A stretch of 64,000 nt of DNA from Aspidapion aeneum. Its lineage: Eukaryota > Arthropoda > Insecta > Coleoptera > Brentidae. This document shows positions 45,377-56,667 of this stretch, piece by piece. The stretch is taken from the NCBI GenBank assembly GCA_963576565.1, contig OY755048.1, positions 7,894,136-7,958,135 on the forward strand, written 5' to 3'. The position numbers and the translations under genes are program-made. The notes beneath the pieces are model-generated. The model was not told the origin of the DNA and did not search any database. It worked only from the letters and a program-made list of their open reading frames with translations. The stretch's first letter is position 1. Each line of letters opens with the position of its first letter.

Positions 45377-46858
45377 ATTAGCTCACACATATACTATACT
45401 ATAGTAGTGTGAGCTTTGGTGATCCTAATTTTTTCGAGAAAAAAAAAGTTCCGATTTCAAAAATTTTTATATATCTTTGCGTTTCAGATGATTTTGAAAC
45501 TTTTTTGTCGCGCCGTCTGTCTGTCTGTCTGTATGTCTGTCTGTCTGTCTGTATGTCTGTCTGTAACGACTAACGCGCATAACTCAAAAACCGCTTGGCC
45601 GATTTTAATGAAATTTGGTACCTAGGCTGAGTCTTGGGCCGAGATGGTCCCATTTAAAAATTAACAAAATGCACCAAACACAAGCCAAATAAAAGAGTGG
45701 GGGAAGATTTCAAAAATAAGAGTTTATGTGAAAATATGGCGTGTGCGATATCAAACGAAAGGTAATTGAGTATGAAGTTAAACAATAGTAGTTTACCTAA
45801 CTAGTGCGGAAAGTGCCTCTTTTCCGCACGCGATTGCAGATGGCCAAACGACGCGATAGCGGAGTTTGGCCAGCAATCAAATGCGGAAAAGACACTTGAC
45901 GCACGAGTTAGGTACACTATTTTTTCTATAAGCGTGAGGAAAAAACTAAAAATTAATCAGAAAATTATTTATATTCAAAACGTTTTAATCAAATCAATTA
46001 TTATTATTCACATTCTAGCGGCTTCTAGAACTGACTGGGGTAGATCTTCGTCCGAAGAATCCATTGAAAATCTGATTTTTTTGTTTGAAAAATTCAAAAG
46101 ACGCTTGTATCTGCAAAATTGGCTTTGTTTTGACAGTTTGTTTGTACTTTGTTGCTATGGTGATTTAAGATGCCAAATCTAAAACCACTAGTGTTCATTG
46201 TTGTTTGACATTGACAATGACGATATTTATACCGGGGAGGTTTAAAACTTATAATTTGAACCTATTTTACTGAAAACTTTATTTTATCGAAAATATTGAA
46301 AATATAGCAGAATTTTAGTCAATTTGAATATTTTTAGGATATTTCGTGTGCTAGGAAAGATACAAATGTATTTTGAACGGTCTAAATGTTATAGAACACC
46401 TCAAAATCGTAACAAATTTACTTTTCACAAAAATATTTTTCCGCACTAGTGCGAAAAAGTGGCACTTTCCACACTAAAATGCGTGCGGAAAAGTGGACTT
46501 TTCCGCACGCTTATAGAAAAAATACATTTTAGTTTTTTTTTCTTCAGAAAGGGTGGGGGTAGATTTAAAAAATTAGAGTTTACGTGAAAATATGGCGTGT
46601 GTGATATTAAACGAAAGATAATTGAGTCCGGAGTTAAACAAAATACAGTTTAGTTTTTGTTTTTTTAAGGGTGGTGGTAGATTTAAAAAATTTGAGTTTA
46701 AGTCGAAACATGGCTTGTGTGGTATCAAACAAAAGGTAATTTAGTCTGGAGTTGAATAAGATATATTTCAGGTTTTAGTTTGATTTGCTCGCATGTACAC
46801 TATAACTATAGTACCTAGTGTGAGCTTAGGGGCCCATATATTGGCAGAGTATTTTTTT
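45377..46858 (+). mobile_element. HINE-1, copy G, with a nested insertion
   Basis: Complete plus-strand copy: opening hairpin at 45379-45415, (GTCT)n at 45516-45564, internal units, closing hairpin and GGCAGAGTATTTTT ending at about 46858. It is interrupted at 45786-46519. The end lies about 15 bp from the donor of the candidate host exon at 46875-47075. Confidence 0.75.
45786..46519. mobile_element. Insertion with GTGCGGAAAAG-type repeats in HINE-1 copy G
   Basis: The HINE-1 sequence 'gagttaaacaa' stops at 45785 and resumes as 'atacattttagttt' near 46520. The insert of about 734 bp carries several inverted GTGCGGAAAAGTG / CACTTTTCCGCAC motifs at both ends, and 'tttttctataagcgtg' (45921) is inverted at its right end. 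It is non-coding with unassigned superfamily. Confidence 0.5.
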
Positions 46859-46874
46859 TGTCAAACAATCTTAC

Positions 46875-47075
46875 CTTAATATACTGTTTCTTGGACAGCG
46901 ACTCCAAATAACATTGCCATTCCAAAGACCTCAAGAACAATAGGTGCCAGCGTCTTTCAAGTCCATTTGCGATACGTCGTGCATTGGTAGTGTTGCATTT
47001 TGCATCAGGCCTCTTGCACAGTTTCACCACCGAACCGACTATTTTTCCGTGATTTTCAATGTCACGGTGCAGTAG
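46875..47075 (-). CDS. Candidate host exon, spectrin-repeat-like, 67 codons
   Basis: On the minus strand, TTTTAATTTCAG precedes an open block of exactly 201 bp ending in AAG|GTAAGA. The translation starts LLHRDIENHGKIVGSVVKLC and ends LERRWHLLFLRSLEWQCYLE plus SLSKKQYIK. It is an amphipathic helical segment with the W-containing heptad pattern of spectrin-like repeats. The 'ERRWHLLFLRSLEWQ' part recalls KASH-domain proteins (nesprin, klarsicht). I infer an internal exon of such a gene; the exact orthologue is not certain. The next downstream exon in this window would be 2146-2271, in a compatible phase. Confidence 0.6.
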
Positions 47076-48000
47076 CTGAAATTAAAATAAATCAAATATA
47101 AGCTACCTTTTTAATTAGAGCAGGGGTGGCCAACCCATGGCACGCCTGACACGCCAAACCTAAAACCCACACTAACCAGATTAAACTAACTTATTCAGAA
47201 GCAAAAATCAGATAAAAAATCCCTTAGTTTGTTTGCTTTTGTTATTTTTCGGAAAAATTGTAGGTTTTTGGATTTTTTTACTGAACCTAAAGTAGGGATT
47301 CTGTTTTTAATAATAAAGTAGTAAATATAACTTTTTAAATTTTTATTATAAAATTAGAAAACACATAATATTGCTCCAACCAAGGGCATCGATAAGGGGT
47401 AGGCAGGCAGGGGGGTAATGTAGGTACCACCCCAAGAAAAAATATTTATTGGTAAATTAACTTATGGTACTACCGGGTGGGCCAAAAAATACCGGACAAT
47501 TTTTTTTTCATTATAACTTTTGAACTGCACCATTGATTTTAATTTGACAAACTGCACTTGGCAGAGAATTGAGTTTTGTTCTATTATTTTTTTTCCAACC
47601 ATCTTAAAATCCAAGATGGCGGACGAAGTTAAATTGTACCCTTCAAAGATGCTCGTTTATTCTTGTGTTGCAAACATGTTTTAATTATTCTTTTAAATCA
47701 GTTAAAAAGCTGCATTCTTACCACATACAACAATATATGAATCAGCAAAAGCGGTTAGGTGGTTCTAAGAAATATATATTTTTGTTTCAACCATTGTTTT
47801 GAATATTATACGATTGCCTTGGCAATCTGCATTTATGTTCATATAAATTCATTACTACTAAACCGATTTTGATTAAATAAAAATCATCCTGGTGAGAATT
47901 GATTGCTTTTTAAGTATCATGATCAAAATTTATCGCTATCCTAAAATTTAAGATGGCGCACAGAATCATACTTGATTTTTTAAAATAGCGTGCTTATTGT

Positions 48001-48488
48001 TGTTGGTGATTTGAGGTTTGAGGTAGAGCCGAGGGACTGTAAGCGCGCTGGTCGTTTTATAAAATCTGGGTGCAAAAATCCTTAAAAGGACGATGTAAAA
48101 ATATTAATTTTTCCGAGCCACACAATGACAATATAGAGGATTGGCACTCACCTTTTTAGTTGTTTCCGTCGTCCAGAGGAGCTCCTCTCGCTGGCCCAGT
48201 CGTTGCAGTCGATCCACACTAGAATCACTTGTTTGTGTAATGGTTTAGTTTGATTTTCTAAGAATGTTATTGGATTTTTTGGTTAATAGAATTTATCACC
48301 ATGCTGCGTGGTGATCTCGATAGAATACGACAGACGAATCTTTTTTGGTTACGCCTTTTTGCGCAGATTCATTTTTCGTAGATGGCGCTGGCGTTTTGCT
48401 TGTGCCAATCAAAATTGAAATTGTGTGGCTTTTCCGAATACGGGAATTTGGCGCAAAATTTGAATTTAAAATTAAAGTTGCACGAACA
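48001..48488 (-). repeat. Pao 3' LTR
   Basis: 488 bp, nearly identical to the 5' LTR. The main visible difference is an extra 'aatatt' at about 48107-48114, together with a few substitutions. High similarity implies a fairly young insertion. Confidence 0.85.
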
Positions 48489-48506
48489 TTTTCCGCCCAC
48501 TTAAAA
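48489..48506 (-). promoter_or_regulatory. Pao polypurine tract
   Basis: On the minus strand AAGTGGGCGGAAAA lies directly before the 3' LTR, the expected position of the plus-strand primer for reverse transcription. Confidence 0.5.
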
Positions 48507-48707
48507 CGAAGTTTTACATGTAGATTAAATTGAATAAACAAGTGGCTATATAAAAAAAAAGATAAGTTAATTCAAAACCTTAAAGGGTAGGTTATTAAAA
48601 ATCCGTTTTAGGTTTATAGATTAAAAAGGAAAAAAAAATGCAAAAAAAATATATATATATATATTCTAGATAACGACACACGAAACAAAAAGAAGTTGCT
48701 TAGGAGT

Positions 48708-50657
48708 TTAGTGCGCATCTAAAGGTAGTGGGCACAACTTGACCACGGGACGAGTGAAAAGTCCGTGCTTTGTTTTAACAGTAGCAACTCGAATGTGATT
48801 ATCCCGACCAGGATGTCCGGACACTATTCTACCTAGCAACCAGTGTAATGGCGGCCTAGTTTCATCCTTAATTAATACAAGCGTATCTAGCTTGAATTCA
48901 ACCGAAGGGTCCGACCACTTAGAACGCTGTTGTAAAGTATTTAAGTACTCGAGTTTCCAACGCTTCCAGAAATCGGCATGAATTCGTTGGATAAGTTGCC
49001 AACGCTTAAGGGTATTAACTTTAAGGGTAGAAAGGTCAGGATCAGGACACGAATTAAGGGGTTCCATTGTGAGGAAATGACCCGGAGTCAAAGACGTAAG
49101 ATCGTTTGGGTCAGAGCTTCGCTCACAAAGGGGTCGAGAATTGAGTAATGCCTCTATTTGGGCGAGGAGAGTATAGAGCTCTTCGAAGGTTAGTATCTGG
49201 TCACCGATGACCCGATACAAATGTGTTTTTATAGATTTGACTCCTGCTTCTGCTAGACCATTTAGGTGGGGGGCTCACGGACTATTAAGACACCATTTGA
49301 TTTTTAAGCTCTCAGAAGCTAATTTCGAAAGATTATGGAGCTCCTTAATAGCCCCAACAAAGTTTGAGCCTCTATCACTTGTGATTTGGACACAAGTGCC
49401 ACGTCTAGCGACAAAGCGTCGTAAAGCAGCGATGCACGCCTCTGTGGTTAAATCCGAAACCAGCTCGATATGGATTGCTTTGACAGAAGTATCGACAAAG
49501 ACTGCGATATATGATTTACCAACTTGTGCTCCACGACGTCTCTGACCTACAAAGGTTTTGATTGGGCCTGCATAGTCCAAGCAAACGTGTGAAAAACATT
49601 TTAATTGTGACGTTCTAAAAGAAGGTAAATCCGACATGTACGGAGTATAAGGTTTTGGTTTTAAGCGAAAGCAGGGAATACATTGCAATAAAACCTTCTG
49701 AATAGCTCGACGTGATGACATAATCCAAAACTTTTGACGAATTAAGTATTGGACTGTGTTTATTCCAGGATGTAAATTTTCGTTATGAGTTTGAATAATG
49801 ATCAATTGGGTTAATCTACAAGATTTCGGCAATAATAAGGGATGTTTTGCCTCAAAGGAGAGTTGAGAATGCCGTAAGCGTCCGCCCACTCTAAGGAAAC
49901 CCAATTCGTCCAAAAAGGGCGCGAGTTTGCGAAACGGCTTAGGTAATAGCTGAGTATTTTGAATTTTTTGAATGATATCCGAAAAACACTCTTCTTGGAC
50001 CCTTTTAACTAAAACAAGTAGAGACTTGTGTAGTTCAAAAGCGGAAAAAACGCCGGATAAAAGGGCAACTGAGTTTTTTCGATTGTGAATAAGTCTTAAA
50101 AAATGACAAATGATTTTTTGAATGGTATTTAAATTGGATATTTTATCGATTAATCTATCAAAAAAGTTTTGCTTTTGAATTTCTGCCGTCAGCACCACTG
50201 AATTTTCCGGTTTTTCTTCTTTGAGAACCTCGTCTAGAACTCCCAAAGAACGTTCATTTATAAACCTTTGAATTTGCCACTCCGTAGTGGGCAAAGTAAT
50301 CCATGTAGGGCCGTGAAACCAAAGAGGGTGATTTATTAAGTTATTAGGCGACAACCCTCTGCTAGCGCAGTCGGCAGGGTTCTCGAGTGAAGTAATGTGA
50401 TACCATGGGACTTCGGAGATTTTTTCTTGAATACGACTCACGCGGTTTGCCACAAAGGTCTTCCAATAGTGAGGTGAAGATGTAACCCAATGAAGCGTGA
50501 CCTGTGAGTCCGAGAACGCAAGAATTTCATCGATTACGAGTAATGATGAATAGGTGCGAATAACTAGTTCGAGTAAATCAGCTAATAGAGTAGCTCCAAG
50601 TAGTTCCAAACGTGTGTAAGGGAGCAACCCTTGACTTGCCCACTTTGGCTAAAAATG
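48708..50657 (-). pseudogene. Pao Pol 3' part: RNase H remnant and integrase
   Basis: This segment starts in the RNase H C-terminal half (SRVAPL, then TRLELLGATLLAD in another frame; AFSDSQVTLHWV). The integrase zinc finger follows (HNENLHPG ... CIPC), then the core with VCLDYAGPIKTF (Asp), VQITSDRGSNF (Asp) and the Pao-type C-terminus (LNSRPL ... LVLIKDETRPPLHWLLGRI). A TGA replaces the expected Trp after WCLNSP (49275-49277), so 48708-49274 is the same frame after an in-frame stop. Compared with other Pao elements, about 100 or more residues between RT and RNase H are missing at about 50650. Integrase would insert the cDNA, but this copy is inactive. Confidence 0.85.
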
Positions 50658-51880
50658 AAACAGGCGATAAGAAACCTATAGGATCCCAAATTTTAGCGAT
50701 AGCTGATAAAATATTCCTTTTGGTGCAAGGTTTTTCACAAGGGGTACAAGAATAGGTAAAGGTATCTGTAGAAGGGTGCCACTGAAGGCCCAACACATTA
50801 ATCGATGTTGAAGAATCGTCTTCAAAGGTAACAGGGATCTGACAATCAGCGGGCGACAAATGTGAAAGAAGTTTCGGATTATTTGATGCCCATTTTCTTA
50901 ATTCAAATTTTCCCAATTTAAGCAACGCTATGAGATCCTTTTGAAGCGATAAAGCACCTTCTAGAGAGTTAGCTCCACAGCAAATATCGTCCATGAAAAT
51001 GTTATTCAAAAGGACCTGGGATGCTTCAGGATAATTCTTAGCCTCCAGGATGGCTAGTTCTCTAAGAGTTCTAATAGCTAAATAGGGACTTGAACTAACA
51101 CCAAACGTCACTGTATTAAGCCTGTATTCCTGCAGGGGTTCGTTGGGATCAAATCGCCAAAGTAGCCTTTGGTAGTCCCGATGTATTGGATTGATTTGAA
51201 TTTGTAAAAAGTGCTGTCAAGTCAAAAATACGATAGAATAAAATCTGAATTTTAATAGAATTTCGGAAATATCGGCTTGTAATTTTGGTCCTATTAAGAG
51301 TTTCGTTCATGCTTAGGCCTTTCGAACCCTTAATCGAGGGGTTAAAAACCACCCGGAGTTTAGTCGTTGATTTGTCAAGACGAAGGACTCCGTGATGTGG
51401 TAAATAAGAACATAACTGAGGTCTAGGTTCGGATCTTGGAATTAAAGACATGTGCCCGTTTTTGAGATATTCTCTCATAAAATCCGAGTACATACTATAG
51501 AAATTTGAATTTTTTAATAAGCGAGATTCAAGAGACAAAAATTGACGATAGGCCACTGAATATGTGTCTCCTAGGTCAGGAGGGTCAATGTGACGAAAAG
51601 GCAAATTTACAGTAAATCGGCCCGAAATATCTCTAGTGGTAGTTTTTTGGAAAATCTCTTCACATCTTTTTTCTTCGGGTGAGAGAAACGTTTTTGACTT
51701 AATTGATTCTAGTTCCCAAAATCTGCGAATATTAAAGTCGAGAGACTGCTCACAGGAAGTAAAGTAAGAATTGACTTGAGGTGAAATATTTATGTTTTGA
51801 GTTTGACCCATCAAGACCCACCCAAAAACTGTCTCAAAAGCGGAGGGTAGGCCGTGAGGTCCTGGAATTCGTCCGGACGA
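50658..51880 (-). pseudogene. Pao Pol: reverse transcriptase
   Basis: In reading order it has SGRIPGPHGLPSAFETVFGW (start of the RT linker), EYLKNGHMSLI, YLPHHGVL, KLRVVFNPS, then FDLTALF. One base is then lost at about 51190, and QIQINPIHRDYQ-like sequence continues in the next frame into VTFGVSSSPYLA. The catalytic box is NIFMDDICCGA (Pao elements normally have VDD or MDD). LAKV marks the point where the deletion before RNase H begins. The RT copies genomic RNA into cDNA. It has two frame changes and no full-length product. Confidence 0.85.
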
Positions 51881-53852
51881 TTTCTGTGTAAAGTTGTGCA
51901 CCTAAGAGTAAGTCAATTGGACCAGGGTTGTAAAATTGGTTATCTGCAAGCTTTAGATTTGAAATATGACTCCAATTGGATGAATCTACCTGTACTGAGG
52001 GCATATTCGAACAGAGTTTCGGTAAAACGAAGACTTGAATAGAAAAGGTAGGCTCTTGTTGGCCTAGGGCTCGAATAGTGCAAGTAGAAATGCCGTTAGT
52101 GGCCGACGAAGATTGATTTAGTCCCAGAACAGGGATCGAAATTTTATTTCTTGGCAAGCCTAACCTGTTAAGACAAGCTTCGCTCATCAGGTTAGCTTGG
52201 CTACCGCTGTCCAGAAGTGCTCGGACAGGTTGGTAGTTACCCCGACTATCGAGTACCTCTAATTTTATAGTCGCTAGAAGCACTGTCGTCCGGGGCGTCA
52301 AGGTGGATAACGAAGAGTATTGATTTGTAGATGTATTTGGATTCGAATTGATTTGAATTGAATTTGAACTGGGTTGAACAAAACTAGGGTTCTGTTGGCT
52401 AAGACTTGAATTTGAATTCTGATACGATAAGTTTGTGCCTGTGCTAGGCACGGCCACTTGATTTGAATTAAAACTTTGATTTAAGTTCGAATTTTGATTT
52501 GAATTTTGGCTTGAATTAACAAAGGATTGACTTGAATTCTGACGGATTGAATCTGTCATTTGCGATAGATGAATAAGACTATGGTGTCTATGTCGACATA
52601 CCCTGCAGTTGTTGGTACTACTGCAGTCAATTACTTGATGATTTGAACGTAAACAGTTGATACATAACGATTGTTGTTTTACATAATTAAAACGATCTGA
52701 AGGAGATTTGGAAATAAAAACACCACACTGCGAGAGTGGATGAAAAGAATTATTGCATAATTTGCACTTATTGGGTTGTTGGTTTTGTCGAAATTGAATA
52801 TTGGATTGTTTATTTGCTACTTTTGAGTGCGTATGCGCTAAAAAATTTGATGGAGGGTTTGATTAGTACTGATTATTTGAATAAGAATTATATTTTTGGT
52901 TACTGGAATTCGAATAATTTGGTTTTTGCTGTTTGGAAGTCGAAGGTTGCATTTGCGTATTTTGGGGAGATAGCTGTACTGTTTCAAGAGCACGGCATTG
53001 GTTAATAAGAAACTGAATTAGATTTTGATATGTTGGAATCTCGGTAGTACTATACTTTAATTCGAAAGCGGTTCTTGTGGTTTGATCGATTTTTGATAAT
53101 AAAATTGAAAATAAACAAAAACACCACGACGTTACTGGAAATTCAAGATTTTCGAGTGCAGCAATATTCTCAGAAAAGGTGTCTACCAAGACTCTAAGAT
53201 CCTTTGCTGACTGGTGTCCCTTTAAATAATTTGCATAGTAGATTGAGTTCCAGTAGGTACTGGCTAAAAGTCTTTTATTTTGACAGCGATCTGTTAATAC
53301 CTTCCAGGCGATTGCGTAATTACTTGCCGTTAATTTTATAGAACTTAAAATATGAAGTGGTTCGCCCTCAAGGAAAGTTAGCAAATGTTGAAATTTCCTT
53401 ATATTGGAATAATTAGAGTTTTGGTGAACCAAACAAGAATAAACATCGTGAAAGGTTGGCCACTTTTTTACGTTTCCATTAAAGCAAGGTACCTTTAAAG
53501 GACCCAGATCATCGCTACGTGAATAGTGTGAAGTTGCTGGGGTAAAATTTGAATGAACTGAATCGGAACATAAACTCGAAAAAAGAACTTTAGCTTGGTG
53601 GTAGAATAGATCCGTATCTTTCCTAATTTTATCCTGTGCTTCGAATTCCTCATCGTCGTCGTCCTTCAAGAGACCTATGATGTCATTATGAATGTTCTTA
53701 AATTGTTCATAGTGATCATCTAACGATTCGTAAAACGCCTTAAAAATTGGCAAGGAAGAACTATCTGATTTAGCTTTTGTTCCCAAGTTATAGGTTTCCG
53801 TAATACGAGATATTGAAACTTTGCGTTGATTCTCAAGCTTTTTTAACGACAT
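51834..53852 (-). pseudogene. Pao Gag and aspartic protease
   Basis: The frame starts MSLKKLENQRKVSISRI at 53852. Gag has the Pao-type domain (VPCFNGNVKKWPTFHDVY ... FLEGEPLHIL), then CCHC/CCHH-like fingers (CKLCNNSFHPLSQC; CINCLRSNHQVIDC; CRVCRHRHHSLIH). A single in-frame TAA at about 52863 lies between Gag and the fingers and is otherwise read through in the same frame. The protease carries VRALLDSGSQANLMS (catalytic DSG) and ends PIDLLLGAQLYTEIV, where a one-base shift at about 51880 moves into the RT frame. The stop could be a recoding signal but is more likely a mutation. Confidence 0.85.
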
Positions 53853-54357
53853 ATTGTTAATTAAAAAAAATTAAAATTATTTGAAAAAAATAAAACTAAC
53901 ACTTGACCCCTATTGACTTTAATCAGTCCAAAAGAGTCCAACAAGCATATATTTTATTATCGATTTTTCGAATAAAATGCAAAAAAACTTATCAACAGCT
54001 GTTATCCTAGGTCTCGATTTTTCTCCCAAAATAAATGCACACAAACACAATTTGTAGTAGGTATACCGCTTCTCTTATTATTTACAGGTAAATAATAAAG
54101 AATAAAGCATTTGCCCATTAAACTCACAAGCACTTTTGTTGTTTTGAAAATAACTATTTATTTAAACAAATTTGGATTTTTGAATCAAAACAAACGACGT
54201 ACGAAGTACCAATTTCGGCTGCAATGAAATGTGGGTGGAGCAACCGTGAAGACACGCAAGGGGGGACGGAACCTCCTTCCTAAACTGGACACGGCAACTA
54301 AGCGAGCCAAAATGGCGAAAAATATTTAATAATTTTAGCAAACAAATTTTAAAAAAC

Positions 54358-54376
54358 TATCTGGGTCGTGGGACCA
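54358..54376 (-). promoter_or_regulatory. Pao primer-binding site
   Basis: Five bases inside the 5' LTR, the minus strand reads TGGTCCCACGACCCAGAT, which is complementary to a tRNA 3' end (plus strand ATCTGGGTCGTGGGACCA). The primer tRNA was not identified. Confidence 0.6.
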
Positions 54377-54381
54377 GAAAA

Positions 54382-54862
54382 TGTTGGTGATTTGAGGTTT
54401 GAGGTAGAGCCGCGGGACTGTAAGCGCGCTGGTCGTTTTATAAAATCTGGGTGCAAAAATCCTTAAAAGGACGATGTAAAATTTTTCCGAGCCACACAAA
54501 GACAATATAGAGGATTGGCACTCACCTTTTTAGTTGTTTCCGTCGTCCAGAGGAGCTCCTCTCGCTGGCCCAGTCGTTGCAGTCGATCCACACTAGAATC
54601 ACTTGTTTGTGTAATGGTTTAGTTTGATTTTCTAAGAATGTTATTGGATTTTTTGGTTAATAGAATTTATCACCATGCTGCGTGGTGATCTCGATAGAAT
54701 ACGACAGACGAATCTTGTTTGGTTACGCCTTTTTGCGCAGATTCATTTTTCGTAGATGGCGCTGGCGTTTTGCTTGTGCCAATCAAAATTGAAATTGTGT
54801 GGCTTTTCCGAATACGGGAATTTGGCGCAAAATTTGAATTTAAAATTAAAGTTGCACGAACA
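54382..54862 (-). repeat. Pao 5' LTR
   Basis: 481 bp with TG...CA ends, the partner of 48001-48488. It should hold the promoter for the minus-strand genomic RNA. Confidence 0.85.
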
Positions 54863-56241
54863 ATTGTTATTTTCTAAAAATATTTTAGTTTTTTTTTTTA
54901 ATTTATAGAAAAGCACTACTTTTCCCCCGCACAACGAGGTACAAATTAGTAAACTCTGTGCCATTGTTTTACAGAATATACGATTGCATTGCCAATCCTT
55001 TCTGCATTCATTTAATTATAAATTGATTATTAATAAACCGATCTTAGTAAAATAAAAAAAAATCATAGTGAGAATTGATTGTTTTGAAAGATTATAATCG
55101 AAATTTGCCGCCATCTTAAAGCACGTTTATTCTTATCTTTAAAGATCCATCAGTTTGCACCGCGATGTTTTTTATTTTACTAAAATCGGTTCAGTAATAA
55201 TGAGTTTGAAAAGAAATTAATCCAGACATGATTTATTTTTAAATTAAATTTAAAAAAAAAGCTAAATTATTTTCGGAAAATAAGAATAAACACACCATTT
55301 TGAAGAATCAAATATGATTCTGTCCTACATCTTAAATTCTAAGATGGCGGCAAATTTCGATCATACACGTTAAAGAGCAAACAGTTCTCACCATGATTTT
55401 TTTTATTTTAGTAAAATCGGTTAGGTAATAACGAATTTACAAGCAGAGAGGATAGGCAATGCAATCCTATAATCTGTAAAACAATGGTTACAACAAAAAT
55501 GGGATTTTTGAGAACCACCACACTGATTTTATTAATTTGTAACTTGTTTTGTGGGGAAAGAGTAGTGCTTTTCTATAAATTCAAAAAAAACTAAAAAATG
55601 TTCGGAAAATATGAATAAACACGCCATTTTGAAGAATCAAGTATGATTCTGTCCGCCATATTAAATTTTAAGATAGCGATAAACTTTGATTATGATCTTT
55701 AAAAAAGCAATCAATTCTTTCCAGGATGTTTTTTATTTTATTAAAATCGGTTCAGTAGTAATGAATTTATAAGGAAATAAATGTAGACATGATTGGCAAG
55801 GCAATTGTATAATATGCAAAACAATAGTTGAAACAAAAATATTTTTTTTAGAACTACTGAACCGATTTTGCTGACTTGTACCTTGTTGTGTGTGGCAATA
55901 TAAAAAAATTATTAATACATATTTGCAACACAAGAATAAACGAGCATCTTTGAAGGGTACAATTTAATTTCATCCGCCATCTTGGATTTTAAGATGGTGA
56001 ACAAAAACATATATTTAGTCAAAACCCTGATTAGTTCTCTGCCAAGTGCAGTTTGTCCCATTAAAATCGATTGTACAGTTCAAAAGTTATAATGAAAAAA
56101 AAATGGTCCGGTTTTTTCTGGCCCACCCGGCATATTACAGCATGTTTTTTTCATTGACTGCATTAAAAGGCCTTTCCCCTACCAAAGAAGGGGGGATCCC
56201 CTCAAAAAAAATGGCTCGTTCAAAAAGGTTGCCCATCACTG

Positions 56242-56667
56242 CATTTGAGTATCAAAACTGCAATTGTAGACCAGTGCAGGTATATTTTAAAAAGGCAAAA
56301 AAGGGAAAATATTAGTTACAGCATGAAAACTATTGAAAAAGAAAGAAAATATATTGCAGCCAAGGGGAAAAATAAGGATATTAGGGTGAATTAGAGCTTT
56401 TAGGGATGGTAAAGATCTTTCACGGTTTTCGCCGCGTATACTATCCAAAAAGTTAAGGTCTACAACTTTTTTCAAAACTATTTTTTTACATTTTTGAGAA
56501 AAAAATCCACATTTTTTGTGCTTTTCATAAAACTTGTTAAAAACTTTTTATGTCATAAACACCTTTTAATTTTTTTTTAAATCAAAATATTTATATTTTC
56601 ATTTTATTTTGATTTTAAACCTAAAGAGAGACCTAATTTTCACCTGAAAAGACCTGGAAGCTGTTAT
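56242..56667. other. No gene; spacer
   Basis: No supportable feature between the nest and HINE-1 copy H. Confidence 0.35.

Larger units (their letters stand above)
48001..54862 (-). mobile_element. BEL/Pao LTR retrotransposon, 6.86 kb
   Basis: Two LTRs (48001-48488 and 54382-54862, TG...CA ends) and a perfect 5-bp duplication, ATTGT (47996-48000 and 54863-54867), delimit it. Transcription runs on the minus strand. A primer-binding site follows the 5' LTR and a purine-rich tract precedes the 3' LTR. Gag and Pol are recognisable in order (Gag, protease, RT, RNase H, integrase), which excludes Gypsy and Copia because of Pao-type Gag and protease sequence. The frame is broken several times. Confidence 0.9.
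47473..56130. mobile_element. Foldback/complex repeat family, copy 2, holding a Pao element
   Basis: The ends CCGGGTGGGCCAAAAAATACC and the inverse (GGTTTTTTCTGGCCCACCCGG) are followed on both sides by the same sequence (ttataacttttgaactg...; tttgacaaactgcacttggc). Inside are the roughly 370-bp modules described for copy 1 at 12440; three run in one orientation at 54950-55960. The Pao retrotransposon (48001-54862) is inserted in the left part. Without it the element is about 1.8 kb and has no ORF. Confidence 0.7.
47121..56241. mobile_element. hAT-like element (CAGGGGTGGCCAACC ends), outermost of a nest
   Basis: The left end CAGGGGTGGCCAACCCATGG pairs with the right end GGTTGCCCATCACTG. Flanks AATTAGAG and CATTTGAG match at 6 of 8 positions, plausible for an old 8-bp hAT duplication. 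Its own residual sequence (47121-47472 and 56131-56241) has no transposase. Everything between is a later insertion. Confidence 0.45.
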
